Assembly (NCBI RefSeq): GCF_963676685.1
Contig: NC_092357.1
Location: 67,125,957-67,189,956 of the forward strand
Reading direction: 5' to 3'
Length of the DNA stretch: 64,000 nucleotides
DNA from: Mytilus edulis
Lineage: Eukaryota; Mollusca; Bivalvia; Mytilida; Mytilidae
Shown: positions 11,285 through 23,300 of the stretch, piece by piece
Layout of the letters: every line of letters starts with the position of its first letter
How positions within the stretch are numbered: position 1 is the stretch's first letter
The notes under the pieces: model-generated
What the model saw: the letters and a program-made list of their open reading frames with translations, nothing else
Told to the model about the DNA's origin: nothing
The model's database searches: none
Program-made: the position numbers and the translations under genes

Positions 11285-11400
11285 AAAAGATGCGGTATGA
11301 TTGCCAATGAGACAACTCTCCACAAAATACCAAAATAACACAGAAATTAACAACTACAGATCACCGTACGGCCTTCAACAATGACCAAAACCCATACTGC
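11285..11400 (+). repeat. R-family interspersed repeat
   Basis: The family hallmark GATGCGGTATGATTGCCAAT, then GAGACAACTCTCCAC, AACTACAGATCACCGTACGG and CCTTCAACAATGACC. Many copies in both orientations occur in this window. No protein is encoded. Confidence 0.8.
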
Positions 11401-11720
11401 ATAGTCATTTCTTATTTACAGGTCCTTTGTAGGAGGTTGAACGCTCGACCCCTAGTCGGATTACACGAAAGACTTGAAAACTGGTATCCCTTGATCGTCG
11501 GAAAACACAAAGAATATCAAGCATCTAACAAAAAGTACCTAATATCACCAATGTGCATCATTAAGCAAGGAAGAACAAATTAATTCACAGCCTCAGAAGT
11601 CCTTTGTGGGAGGTCGCGCGCTCATCCCCTATTCGGAACAAGCCAAAGACTTGAACATGAGTATCCCTTCATCGTAGGTAAAAAAAAACAAGGAGTCCGA
11701 ACATCGGTCCCTATAGTCAC
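11401..11720 (+). repeat. Diverged tandem duplication, about 190 bp
   Basis: GGTCCTTTGTAGGAGGTTGA with CCCCTAGTCGGA (11421-11465) recurs as AGTCCTTTGTGGGAGGTCGC with CCCCTATTCGGA (11600-11640). Each is followed by 'aagacttgaa..tatccctt.atcgt'. It directly follows the R repeat. Confidence 0.6.
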
Positions 11721-11752
11721 ATCGAAATAAAGACACGACCATTGGTATTATA

Positions 11753-11886
11753 TGGATCTACTCATATACACGTGTAGGCGTGTATGTGTATGAGAAAAGA
11801 TTGCTATCTACTCGTATACATCTGTAGGCGTGTGTGTATATGAGAAAAGATTGCTATCTACTCATATACAACTGTAGGCGTGTAAC
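11753..11886 (+). repeat. Tandem repeat, about 60-bp unit, three copies
   Basis: The units are CTACTCATATACACGTGTAG, GCGTGTATGTGTATGAG and AAAAGATTGCTAT, repeated with small changes; the last copy is truncated. Confidence 0.75.
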
Positions 11887-12073
11887 AAGTAACAATTTAT
11901 AAAATTAAACCGTTCTAGGTTAAGGTACGGCCTTCAACACCGAGCTTTGGCTCTTATCGAACAACAAGCTATAAAAGCCCCCCTCCCCCAAAAAAAAAAT
12001 AATTAAAAAACTAGTATAAAATCATCTAAACGTGTTTTTATGTACTTAAATCATAGAATGGAGCTTTGATATA
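11887..12073. repeat. R-family fragment
   Basis: GTACGGCCTTCAACACCGAG followed by CGAACAACAAGCTATAAAAG (11932-11974) is the internal segment of the R family. The same segment is expanded into the large array at 29705-31552. Confidence 0.6.
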
Positions 12074-12245
12074 CAGTGAAACCTGGCTAAAACGAATCCT
12101 GCATCAACCGAAAACCAGTATAAACCAAACATGTTCTTAAGCACCGTCATAGTTGTATGTGTTGTGCATCCAATAAAACAGAACATCGGCAAAACCTAAC
12201 ACAATGTTAAGTCCCGAAGAGGTTCGGTTTATACAGGTTTCATTG
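12074..12245. mobile_element. CAGTGAAACC MITE with TA flanks
   Basis: CAGTGAAACCTG at the left and CAGGTTTCATTG at the right are inverted. TA occurs immediately outside both ends (12072-12073 and 12246-12247), as for Tc1/mariner-like insertions. Internal GAAGAGGTTCGGTTTATAC recurs as fragments at 19645-19690 and 24945-24980. Confidence 0.6.
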
Positions 12246-13878
12246 TATTTATAAAATGTCAAAGACCAATTTTCCATAAAATAAAGTCGATTATGGTTGG
12301 CGCAAATATATGTTGATATTTTTTGTGTATTAGCATAAATTTCGTCATCGTCAACAGATAAATTAAAGATTGATCTATATGCATTAATTTACAACTCTGC
12401 CAGTAGCAGGGCCGTAACTACATTGAGGCAAATAAGGCAAATGCCTCATGTAAAAAATTTCAAAAAAATTTCAAAAAAAAATATAACAAAAGGTTGTTTT
12501 CATATCAAATTGTTTTCACGGAAAGTGTCTTGCAAGAAGCAAGTTCTCTTCACTCTCTTGTGTATCCCCTGGATGTTTTTCGTTATCCATGTTTCTATTT
12601 TCCTTTTAGTTTTCAGAGTTGATGGTCTATTGTTTGAACTTCTGTGTTCCGGGTTTGTCTTTTGTTCATTTATTGTCCTACTTTATGACCAAGTCTGAGC
12701 GTTGATTTTCATGCGATGCTACTCAGTGGACACAAAAAAAATTGTCCTTTCTGTATGGATAATTGAAATTGATATCAAAGAACGCAAAACAGTTTGTTTT
12801 ATTGTAAATAAAACTAGATAGCTGACATGGTTTGAATTAAAGTAAGGTCACATATTTCCCGGTATCAAATAATTTGAAGAAAAAAAAAAGGTATTGCTAT
12901 ATATGACCTATTACATTGAAAGGTTAAACTTGTATTAAGTCGTGTTGACACCCTTTAACAGATGATAAAGGAGTATGGGGACATAATCGTACACAAAGTC
13001 AATGCATAGAAAAAATACAAATGATCAATGGTCAAAGTTTGTGTTCCTGCTCTTAATCTTGATAGTTGCCGGATGGTCTTCAACAATACTTTTAAAGGAT
13101 CATTAAAACCGTAAAAGATCGTAAGACAAGGTGAAGATGGTCCCTAGAGTGGATTTAAGCAGTACTAATACTTAAAAGTATAATACTGCAATGTCATGCA
13201 CTTTATCTAAATCTAGTCATAAAAAAATCACCAAAGTCTAATCACAATACAAGACAGGGGCGTAGCTACCCGGAGGCACGACAGCACGTGCATCCACGTC
13301 GTTTTCACAAAAAAAAAAGCAGAAGAGAGAGAGATGAGTTGGTCAATCGGAATCGGAGACTGTTGGTGTCTTTTCCGTCTATCCCGGTTACAAGTGTTGA
13401 TGAAGTTGTTCATTCAGAAAAAGATCGTAGCTCCGAAGTTGCGTGCATATTGATTCGGCATACAAAAAAGAAATGGCAAAATAAAAATTTATAAATTGAA
13501 TGTTAAAGGAAACAACTATGTTGTCACTTTTTTTAATTGATGAAATATCATTAAATAACGACATTTGGTTTCAAAATAATTGGGTTTGTTTTTGGAGATT
13601 ATGACAAAACCGGAAGGTTACTTGTATCTTTTGCAAGATTTTTACTTTTGAATTTGTAATACTCAGTCTAAGATATGTAGTTTTGGAGCACATTTTACAG
13701 CGTACAGTTCATCAGTTTGGAATGAGATGTACCAATCGGCATTAGAATTATCAGATCCCTTCGATATCGTTGAAAATATGCCGAGGCGATGTGGTTGACA
13801 GACTACCGGAGCCAATCACCCTGCAACCACGCCAAAACAGTATTGGAAAGTCTCATTATTTTTTGCGTTCATAGACCA

Positions 13879-13902
13879 TAGATAGATAGATAGATAGATA
13901 AT
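13879..13902. repeat. (GATA)n microsatellite
   Basis: A short perfect GATA run lies just upstream of the transposase remnant. Confidence 0.8.
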
Positions 13903-13917
13903 TTTATTAATGATAAC

Positions 13918-14336
13918 ATGGATAAGGCAACTGGAGAGTGGGGTCGCGTCAAGTTATCAGAAAATCGCTTCTTTGTGCTGTATCTGCTTCATCGTGTTGT
14001 AGGAAATATCACAAACGAACAAATATCAATATTGTCTGAAACATACGAAACTGACCTAGCATGTAATTTTGACGAATTCAATTGGGAGGTCGCTCGATGC
14101 CGAACACGTACGCTGGTTTATAACATCTCGCGAGTGCTACCATGCCATGATGGCCCTGAGATCTATCAGTCACGATACTACGTATGTAATTGAAAACAAA
14201 TGTACGATCAACAATGAACAACGAAAGTTACATAGCATTACTGCATATTCATCGGGATTTCAGTGTGAATGTTGACAAAGTAATAAAGAAGTTTGTTTCT
14301 GCCCAGACCCGAAGAGCAGATTTTGGACAATTTTGA
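13918..14336 (+). pseudogene. hAT transposase C-terminal remnant
   Basis: The frame from 13918 reads through EQISILSETYETDLACNFDE and FNWEVARCRTR, then breaks. A shifted frame near 14214-14336 reads NESYIALLHIHRDFSVNVDK, VIKKFVSAQTRRADFGQF and stop. This matches the end of hAT-superfamily transposases: a leucine-rich ALLxIHRD segment, a VIxxF segment and a terminal RR(A/L)DF. The usual upstream AER-containing dimerisation motif is missing. It is therefore a decayed, frameshifted fragment inside a TIR-bounded element and is not expected to be active. Confidence 0.65.
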
Positions 14337-14939
14337 GTAAATTCTGTATCACAATTATGTGTTGTTTATGTATTACTATATTCAGAAGATTTATTAATAG
14401 TTTTACATTCATAAATTTTTATCTACATATAGCTCCTCTTTTAACCGTCCTATGACCGAAAACCGAAAAAAAAAAAATTTGCTGCATAATAGGGTCCCAA
14501 AATTTTTTCGCATCGCTCCGCTCGGCGGTAGTTGCTTCCACATCGTTTCTTTCTAGCAACGCCCCTGCAAGACAAGAACAGACAGACAGATACGGTATTA
14601 ATAATTATGAGAATTACGATTTTTTCTTTATCTTACATATCGGTCTTTTAATCTTGTCTCTAATACCTAAAAGTCTTAAATTACAATGGATCTTTGTTTT
14701 TGCTTTGGGACCTGATTGTCGAAAAAAATATCTAAAAATTAATTAAGCCGTTTCAATGCAAGAAAAGAGTCTGGGAAACGCTCAGAATGCACGATTTTGC
14801 GTTATTTTTCTCAGAGCTTCTGGCTGGGGGCCTTAGGTGGACCCCAGACCGCTCGGCGAATATATTTTGCCTCACTATTATAAGAGGCTAGTTACGGCCC
14901 TGCTGAGTAGCAACATTTTTTTTAATTCCTAGAAATGGG

Positions 14940-15270
14940 CAATGGTTTCATAGAAAAAATCGGGAACACCTTTTTATATTGAGGCGTGTTTGACTTCAAG
15001 GATTTGTCCTGAACACGTTTAAAGCAAACATTTTCGCTTCAGATTCTATTGAGGCTATAGGTTAATGTTATACCATTAAAAAATAACTGTACCATTATAG
15101 AGTAACAATATTTTACTGAAGGTACTTGACGACAAACTTTTAATTAAGGGAGTCTAATTTTTGTGTGCATAATTACTTTTTGAAAAAAACTTTTTTTGTT
15201 TGTTGTATCTATGGTAATTAGCCACCACCAACCTCTGAAATCTTTTAGTCTGACTTTCAATGAAATATTC
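14940..15270 (+). repeat. Diverged copy of the repeat also at 23640-24960 and 55250-56240
   Basis: CACCTTTTTATATTGAGGCG, TCGCTTCAGATTCTAT, a 'gctataggttaatgttat' segment and GGTACTTGACGACAA occur in the same order as in the two better-preserved copies. It is clearly related but more diverged. Confidence 0.6.
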
Positions 15271-15350
15271 AATTAGAATTCGTATTTTTCGTACATTCGA
15301 AAATAAACAATTGTTTTAAGTTGATAAAATACATAAAAGAGGGACGAAAG

Positions 15351-15502
15351 CAGTGGCGGATCCAGGGAGGGGGGTTCCGGGGGTTGAACACCCCCTTTTT
15401 TTGGACGATCAATGCATTTGAATGGGAGCATATAGTTGGAACCCCACCCCTTTTTACTCTGAGTTGGGACCCCCCTTTTTAAAATGGCTGGATCCGCCAC
15501 TA
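15351..15502. mobile_element. CAGTGGCGG MITE, intact
   Basis: CAGTGGCGGATCCAGG at the left and GGATCCGCCACTA at the right are inverted. GAAAG flanks both sides (15346-15350 and 15503-15507). Internal CGATCAATGCATTTGAATGG matches the other copies. Confidence 0.75.
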
Positions 15503-15504
15503 GA

Positions 15505-15690
15505 AAGATACCAGAGGGACAGTCAAACTCATAAATAAAAAATAAACTGACAAAGCCATGGCTATAAAAAAGAAAAAGACAAACAGACAAACAATAGTAC
15601 ACTTCAAACAACCTTTAAAACTGAAGAATAAGCAACACGCGAACCCCACCAAAAACTGGGGTGACAATTTAAAATATAAAATAATAAAAG
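15505..15690 (-). repeat. U-family interspersed repeat
   Basis: GATACCAGAGGGACAGTCAA, ACTCATAAATAAAAAATAAA, ACAATAGTACACTTCAAACA and 'gcaacacgcgaaccccaccaaaaac' match, inverted, the copy at 32640-32850, and match 59288-59480 in the same orientation. The frames here are artefacts of this repeat. Confidence 0.75.
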
Positions 15691-16102
15691 GATGGCCCAA
15701 ATACGCTTCCGTAATCTTCAGATTACATTGGGTTTTTTTTTAATAAAAATACATTTGTGAGAAAAAAAATGTGTAGGCACGTGTCTAAAGTGCATGTATT
15801 AACGGCAGCTACGCCCCTGATTTAAATATATTGTATTATAAGATATATGGCAGAGATTAAAGTTAAAATCATAAAAACAAATAATTATTTCGTTTTAATA
15901 CGCTTTTGTTTATTTTGCAGTTTTGTTTCGTTTCGGTTTTTTTTTCTCGTTCCGTTTCTAATTCGTTTTACACTTTATAGGTCCCCTTCGTACCTGACAA
16001 AACACATTTTTTTCTGGGTAGCTTACAAACAAGCATAACCGAAAGAAAAACAACAGAAGAAAGAACAGGAACACCGAATACAGTGATTATATAAAAAAAA
16101 AA

Positions 16103-16136
16103 AGAAGATGTGGTATAATTGCCAATGTGACAACTG
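16103..16136 (+). repeat. R-family fragment
   Basis: GAAGATGTGGTATAATTGCC followed by AATGTGACAACTG; only the family's 5' motif remains. Confidence 0.65.
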
Positions 16137-16489
16137 TAGCTCTTTCACTACAGGCTGGTTTAACCTTTTTGAACCGAACCTATTCTGAAATAAAAATTCT
16201 GTTCAGTGTTGGCCTATGTTTGACAGATTTTATTTTAGTGCTTCTATGCAATCAATCAGATTATCTTTTTTTCAAAATTTAACAGTATAAGGTATTGTGA
16301 GGAAAAGTATTCGAGTATTGTTTTTGTCATTTGCTTGACCAGAGTATTTATTTTTACGTCAAATTGAGGATAAAAAAAACAATCCCCTTAGTTTGGTTAA
16401 AGGTCTTTTTTTTTCATAAAATTGAGAATAGAAATAGAAATTGGGTATATGTCAAAGGGAATACAATCCGACCAAAGAGCAGACTACAA

Positions 16490-16620
16490 CAGGAGCGGAT
16501 ACAGCCATTTTAAAAGGGGTCCTAACCCAGGGCAAAAGGGGAGGGTTCCAACTACATGTCCCCATTCAAATTCATTGATCGTCGAAAAAAGTGGGGTTCC
16601 AGCCCCTGGATCCACGCCTG
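16490..16620. mobile_element. CAGTGGCGG-family MITE, diverged and inverted
   Basis: CAGGAGCGGATACAGCC and GGATCCACGCCTG form diverged inverted ends. The direct repeat CTACAA lies at 16484-16489 and 16621-16626. The interior is in the reverse orientation relative to the copies at 11040 and 15351. Confidence 0.65.
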
Positions 16621-16626
16621 CTACAA

Positions 16627-17160
16627 CAAAAGAAACTTACATCTTATAGATTTTAAAACAAAATGGATACGCTTTTTCTATTTTACAAATTTAAAATGTA
16701 TGTTGCATTAAAAAGTATCTAAACAACAGTGAACAGATGGATTTTTTTTTCGTTTTATGAAATGTTTTAATCTCATCGTTTTCGAATTTATTTTTAAGGG
16801 GGTCTGCAATTTGCATGTTTTTTAAGGGGAAAAGGGGGTCGGAGATGTTTTGTGTTTGCTTGATTCCAAATCAATAAATATATAGAAGAAAAGGAATTAA
16901 AAAATCTGAATTATTGTTTATTTATTGACAAAAAGTTAGAACAAAATTTACAGTCAACTTTTGGGATAAAATTATTTGATTACCTAAGAGAGAAAAATGT
17001 ATTGTTTTACTGTTATTCAAAAAATTGTGATCGATTTAAAATTTCTTTATACTAAAATTTAGATAGTTTAATTTTGATTATACAAATTTATTGAATAGTT
17101 AAAACAGAATCACGCATTAGCGAAATGTTATTGAACTCTTTTCATTGGTCTTTTAAAATA
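16627..17160. other. Upstream flank of gene 1, unclassified
   Basis: AT-rich. A segment near 17065-17105 (TTAATTTTGATTATACAAAT) resembles the flank of gene 2 near 42675-42710, so the paralogy extends upstream of the core promoters. Confidence 0.4.
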
Positions 17161-17195
17161 GTATGCCGTAGAACCCGTTTTAGCCGTCTAAATAA

Positions 17196-17254
17196 TTCGC
17201 GCCAAATCTAAAGTGCAAATCACGTGCAGAGCATTTGAAATGGTACTATATAAG
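17196..17254 (+). promoter_or_regulatory. Gene 1 core promoter: E2F-like site and TATA box
   Basis: TATATAAG (17247-17254) begins 44 bp before the ATG. Upstream, TTCGCGCCAAA (17196-17206) is the complement of TTTGGCGCGAA, an E2F-type consensus, and CACGTG occurs at 17221-17226. Gene 2 has TATAAAAG at exactly the same 44-bp distance and ACGCGCCAAA 96 bp upstream. A TATA box this close predicts a 5' UTR of only about 10-20 bases. Factor binding is inferred from motifs only. Confidence 0.65.
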
Positions 17255-17290
17255 AGTAAAACAATCCTGTTCCGCCACTCACCGTCCAGT

Positions 17291-17339
17291 ATGAAGTTGA
17301 ACTTGTGTGGAGTTATATTAGTCTTGTGCTTCGTTGAAG
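17291..17339 (+). CDS. Gene 1 exon 1 (signal peptide)
   Basis: ATG AAG TTG AAC begins MKLNLCGVILVLCFVE; the donor GTAGGT at 17340 leaves phase 1. The homologous gene 2 exon reads MKFVGVIFVLCFIG. The start is set by the TATA spacing and by this paralogue. Confidence 0.85.
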
Positions 17340-20300
17340 GTAGGTCTTAAAATTTTGATTTAAATGTTAAATAAGTAAGTTTTTTATCGCTACCATTTTG
17401 TTCAAAATAGTTTAAATCTTAAGAATTAGAGCTAATTTCGTAATGCTTGTAGAATAAGACTTTGGATGGCTAACTTGCTTTGTTTGTGTAAATGGATAAT
17501 TCAAATTTGATCAAATGTTATCATGGTCATCCCAATAACAATTTTACTGTATACAAAGCAAGCAAGCTAACCAAAGTCTTAACTCGACATGAATTAGGGA
17601 ATTAGCTATAAAATAAAATCGTTATATAATGGATGAATAAGTATTCTGTATGGGAGAGTCTTGTCTGTTCTTCAACAATGAATTTCGTTTCTTTTTTAAA
17701 GGGAGAGGGGAATTATTCAATCGGTTGAGGACGACCGACTAGATGGGGAACTATTCCCAAAATGAGTAAAAATCCCTCATTTGAGTCATTTGATGGTGCT
17801 CATTAAAACACATTTTCTTTAAATGGGTATTTTACTTAAAATGGCACAAACTTATAATAAAAGGTTACAAATTTATAAAAAAAAAAAAAGGTTTATTAAA
17901 CCAAAGAATTAGATTTTTTATTATAGATTTCTAGAGGGTTAAACCTTGAAAATTTCATAGCCATAGGCTTGTAGAGATAATCACGATGGGTCTGTTTATT
18001 GTTTGGAAAATTTGTGGCATTTTCCATGAAGCTGTGTACTGTTTTAGTCTACTCAGTAATGATTTTTTTGTGCACTACCATTTAAATGATTACTCAAATG
18101 TCATTAGATAGTGCTTTAAACTAAGTTTTCTTTAAGCTTCATCTGAAGGAATTGAAAAATATGGCCGTTTTTACACCCAACTTTAAATACAAACTAATGC
18201 ATCTAGGAAATTTAAGACCTGGCAGGACCTAGATATATAAAAGTCATATGAAGTCTGTTTCAGAAAATTAATTGCTTACGTAGATTTTGATGTGCATTTT
18301 TTTCAGTCTGCAGACGATGGCAAAATAAACAACAAAACGAGTTTCATTTGATGCGGTCCACTCAGTTAGTTTAAATCGCCTATTGTTTACAGGTGTCTAG
18401 TGTCCATTCAAATCGATACTACTCACAACATTGATTATATGAGGAGAGCTTCTCAAACGTTTTCCCAACTTAGTTTATTTTTGCCGTGACCTTCTGCAGA
18501 CAAAAATATGAATAGCAAAATCCAGAAAAGTTAATATAATTTTCTGAATCATAAAATGCATTCAGTATTTAATTATCTTGGTCCTGCCATATCTCAACTT
18601 GTGTAGGTGTACAGGTTTGTGTACTCGAGTAAAATGTGTAGTGTAAATACGGCCATATTCAATAAAAAGGTTATAATGAACCTTAAATGGGTCTTTTCAC
18701 TTTAGCTAATTTCCTAATGCAGGTAGAGGAAGACTTTGGTTAGCTTCTTTGCTTTGTTTGTATATTGTACAATTATATTAGGATAATGTCCGATTAAATT
18801 TAAATATGATATATATAGGTTTAAGTATGTCATATATATTGTTTAGAGATGTCAATCTTAATTACAAAGCTTGAATATAAAATTGTTCAAACAAAGCAAG
18901 CAAGCCAACCAAAGTTTTACTCTACAAGCATTAAGAAATTAGCTGTAAAAATGACACAATTTGATAGAAACTGGTATAACTTCCAAAGAACTATATTCTT
19001 ATAATGTGTACCAATTTAAGAAACTCGTTATGAAAATTAAATTTTTCTAGAACGACCAAATGATTACTCAAATGAGGGACTGCTTTTCATTTAGGTATAA
19101 CATCACTAATTTATAGCCCTATTGCTTTCTATGTTAAATTCTGCAATTTCAAGCATGAATGGCTTCAAATAAAGTGGCAGTTATTTCATGTCAAAACGGT
19201 ACCTTATCCTGGCTTGTGCTGCAAAATTCAACATACCTTTTAATTGCATACTAGAACGTACTGGTTCCCTGAAGTTTGAAAGTACAAAAACAGCAACTTC
19301 TGATTTGAACAACACTTCTATCAAAATATAAAAAAGATGTGGTATGATTGTCAATGAGACAACTATCCACAAAAGACAAATGAACTCCATATACTTTTTT
19401 ATTATTCAAATAAATCTTTCAACAAGGGTTCTACAGTGATCCCAAGTTTCCAAGCTTTCATTTGTAACTACGACTACCCAAATATACCCTCAATTGACAA
19501 AGATGCAGCTATGCGTAGGAACTATTTTGTTTAAAATAAAAAATGTGAAATCATCGGGTTTTATTTAACATATACATGTAATAAAGATGTGGTGTGATTG
19601 CCAATGTGAACCTAATAAAACCGAACATCAGCCAAAACCAAACAGTGTTCAAGATCAGAAGAGGTTCGGTTTAAACGGGTTTCACTGTATAAGTAAAGAT
19701 GTTACGGTTGATGCTTTTAATCATATTTTTATTTTATTCAGGTTCATGAAAAGTCCGTACAGATTTTTTCTAAGTATTTTTTTTATAAATATTTCAGCTT
19801 TTGGTTTGGTTTTTCGATCTAAAGGGCGCAAACCAACTAAAGCGCCATCTGTTACTGTACGACCAGCATCTGTCGAAAGTGACCTGGGATCATCTGGAGA
19901 AACTTGGGAAGTATTACCTGGCGATGAGGCCTCTGGACTAGTTACACCTGGACCAAGCGGTGAGGAAACTGGGGAGGTTAATGAGGACCCAAGCGTTGAG
20001 GACTCGATGGAACTTTTTCCCAAACCGACTGGAGCACCATCCAGCGTTGAGGACTCGATGGAACTTTTTCCCAAACCGACTGGAGCACCATCCAGCGTTG
20101 AGGACTCGATGGAACTTTTTCCCAAACCGACTGGAGCACCATCCAGCGTTGAGGACTCGGTGGAACTTTTTCCCAAACCGGCTGGAGCGCCATCCGTTCC
20201 TGTACAACGATTTTTCTATTCGCAGAACTCTGTTACACGTAGAGAAGAGAGCATAACCAGTGGATCAGGATCTGACGAAAATTACTATGGATCTGACGAA

Positions 20301-23300
20301 AATGGATCAGGATCTGACGAAAATTACTATGGATCTGACGAAAATGGATCAGGATCTGAGGAGTCGTATACATGTGCCGATCCTCCTTTTTATAAACTGC
20401 TATCATTGTTCAGAGGATTTCCTAAAACTGAGAGCAAAGGTAAGTTCTTCAAATGGTCCTGTTCCTTAAATGGTCGTGTTCCTTTAAATGGTCCAATTGG
20501 TTCTTGAAATGGTTTGGTTCTTAAAATAGTTCCGTTGGTTCTTTAAATGGTCCGGTTCTTTAAAGTTCTTTAATTGGTCCTGTTGGTTCTTTAAAGTATT
20601 TTAAATGGTCCTGTTGGTTCTTTAAATGGTCCTGTTGGTTCTTTAAATGGTCCTGTTGGTTCTTTAAATGGTACTGTTGGTTCTTTAAATGGTCCGGTTG
20701 GTTCTTAAAATAGTCCCGTTGGTTCTTTAAATGGACCGGTTCTTAAAGTTCTTTAAATTGTCCGGTTCTTTTTATGGTCCATGGGTTCTTTTTATGGTCC
20801 AATGGGCTCTTTTAATGGTCCTTGCTTTTTAAAATGGTCCAATGGGTTCTTTAAATGGTCCTGTTGCTTTTTAAAATGGTTCAAAGGGTTCTTTTAATAG
20901 TCCTGTTGCTTTTTAAAATGGTCCAATGGGTTCTTTCAATGGTCCTGTTGATTTTTAAAATGGTCCAATGGGTTCTTTTAATAGTGCAGATGCTACTTTT
21001 AATTGTCCATAATGGTCCTGTTGGTTCTTTAGATGGTCCTATTCTTTAAATGGTCCAGTTGGTTCTTAAAATGGTCCCTATTCTTAAAATGGTCCCTATT
21101 CTTAAAATGGTCCAGTTGCTTCTTTAAATGGTCCAGTTGCTTCTTTAAATGGTCCAGTTGCTTCTTTAAATGGTCCGGTTCTTTAAATGGTCCGGTTCTT
21201 TAAATGGTCCGGTTCTTTAAATGGTCCGGTTCTTTAAATGTTCCGGTTCGTTAAATGGTCCAGTTGCTTTAAATGGTCAGGATCTTTAAATGGTCCATTG
21301 GCTTTTTAAAATGGTCAAATTGGTTCTTTTAATAGTGCAGTTGCTTCTTTTAATGGTCCTAAATGGTCCAGTTGCTTCTTTAAATGGTCCAGTTGCTTCT
21401 TAAAATGGTCCAGTTGCTTCTTTAAATGGTCCAGTTGCTTCTTTAAATGGTCCAGTTGCTTCTTTAAATGGTCCAGTTGCTTCTTTAAATGGTCCAGCTG
21501 CTTCTTTAAATGGTCCAGTTGCTTCTTTAAATGGTCCGGTTCGTTAAATGGTCAGGATCTTTAAATGGTCCATTGGCTTTTTAATTGGTCCAGTTGCTTC
21601 TTTAAATGGTCCAGTTGCTTCTTTAAATGGTCCAGTTGCTTCTTTAAATGGTCCAGCTGCTTCTTTAAATGGTGCAGTTGCTTCTTTAAATGGTCCAGTT
21701 GCTTCTTTAAATGGTCCAGTTGCTTCTTTAAATAGTCCAGTTACTTCTTAAAATGGTCCGGTTCTTTAAATGGTCCGGTTCGTTAAATGGTCAGGATCTT
21801 TAAATGGTCCATTGGCTTTTTAATTGGTCCAGTTGCTTCTTTAAATGGTCCAGTTGCTTCTTTAAATGGTCCAGTTGCTTCTTTAAATGGTCCAGTTGCT
21901 TCTTTAAATAGTCCAGTTGCTTCTTTAAATGGTCCGGTTCTTTAAATGGTCCGGTTCGTTAAATGGTCAGGATCTTTAAATGGTCCATTGGCTTTTTAAT
22001 TGGTCCAGTTGCTTCTTTAAATGGTCCGGTTCTTTAAATGGTCCGGTTCGTTAAATGGTCAGGATCTTTAAATGGTCCATTGGCTTTTTAATTGGTCCAG
22101 TTGCTTCTTTAAATGGTCCAGTTGCTTCTTTAAATGGTCCAGTTGCTTCTTTAAATGGTCCAGTTGCTTCTTTAAATAGTCCAGTTGCTTCTTTAAATGG
22201 TCCGGTTCTTTAAATGGTCCGGTTCGTTAAATGGTCAGGATCTTTAAATGGTCCATTGGCTTTTTAATTGGTCCAGTTGCTTCTTTAAATGGTCCAGTTG
22301 CTTCTTTAAATGGTCCAGTTGCTTCTTTAAATAGTCCAGTTGCTTCTTTAAATGGTCCGGTTCGTTAAATGGTCCAGTTGCTTTAAATGGTCAGGATCTT
22401 TAAATGGTCCATTGGCTTTTTAAAATGGTCCAGTTGCTTCTTTAAATGGTCCAGTTACTTCTTTTAATGGTCCATAATGGTCAAGTTGCTGCTTTAAATG
22501 GTCCAGTTACTTCTTTTAATGGTCCATGGATATAAAAGATGTGATATGATTGCCAATGAGACAACTCAGTTCATTGACAGTTCCAGTTCTTTTAAGGTCT
22601 CCTCGTTCATAAGTTTAGTTAGGTCGTAGGTGATATTTAAAGGTCGGGATAGTCGAGTGTTCAGAAATTTCTAAGATATTATTCAAACTATATGTGATTG
22701 CATATGGAACCCAAGATATAACGTATGCATTTTTAAGTTTAGGGATATGAACTAGAAAAGGGAAAAGGGGGGTTGTAGAATGATTTTTGGGCTTAAATGT
22801 TTAAAGCTGAGTGACATCCATGATTTTTAAATCTTATTGGCACAATTTGAAAGCATTTTTTAATGTGTAATACATGCAAAATATTTCCAATAATGTTTGC
22901 TCTATATAGCTATGCTCTATATAGCTAAAAAAAAAATAACAAAAATACTGAACTCTTCAGGAAAATCTAATCAAATGGCAAAATTATAAGGTCAATCATA
23001 TCAAATTAATGGATAACTGTCATATTCCCGACTTGGTACAGACATGTTCGTATGTAGAAAATGGTGAATTAAACCTGGTTTTAAACCTAGCTAATCTTCT
23101 CGCTTTTATTACAGTCTCATCAAAGTCCATTAAAACGGACCGAAAAAAATATGTGAAAATGTCAAAAATAGGGGTACAGTTATATTAAGCTCTAACTAAA
23201 ACTCGCAGTTTTATTCTTTTTACGACCTACATGTGCATGTATATAAAACAACGCGTTCAATATTTTACTAAATTTCCTTTAAGGATCATTTGTCTTTTTT

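Larger units (their letters stand above)
13255..14567 (+). mobile_element. Inner hAT-like element with CAGGGGCGT ends
   Basis: The ends CAGGGGCGTAGCTA (13255) and TAGCAACGCCCCTG (ending 14567) are inverted, with direct repeats CAAGA outside both (13250-13254 and 14568-14572). It carries a broken hAT transposase C-terminus at 13918-14336. A related inverted terminus, CAGCTACGCCCCTG, occurs alone at 15806-15819. Confidence 0.65.
12407..14902. mobile_element. Outer hAT-like element with CAGGGCCGTAACTA ends
   Basis: CAGGGCCGTAACTAC (12407) and TAGTTACGGCCCTG (ending 14902) are inverted. AGTAG lies immediately left of the element and GAGTAG two bases beyond the right end, so a duplicated target is possible but imperfect. 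A C-rich 3' subterminal region (GGGGGCCTTAGGTGGACCCC) lies at 14827-14846. A second element (13255-14567) is nested inside. No intact transposase remains. Confidence 0.5.

Noticed and set aside
19721..20256. Repeated ORFs on both strands over exon 2 of gene 1
   Set aside because: They are shadows of the 51-bp coding repeat. The + frame with the correct splice phase and FYKLL ending is the real one.
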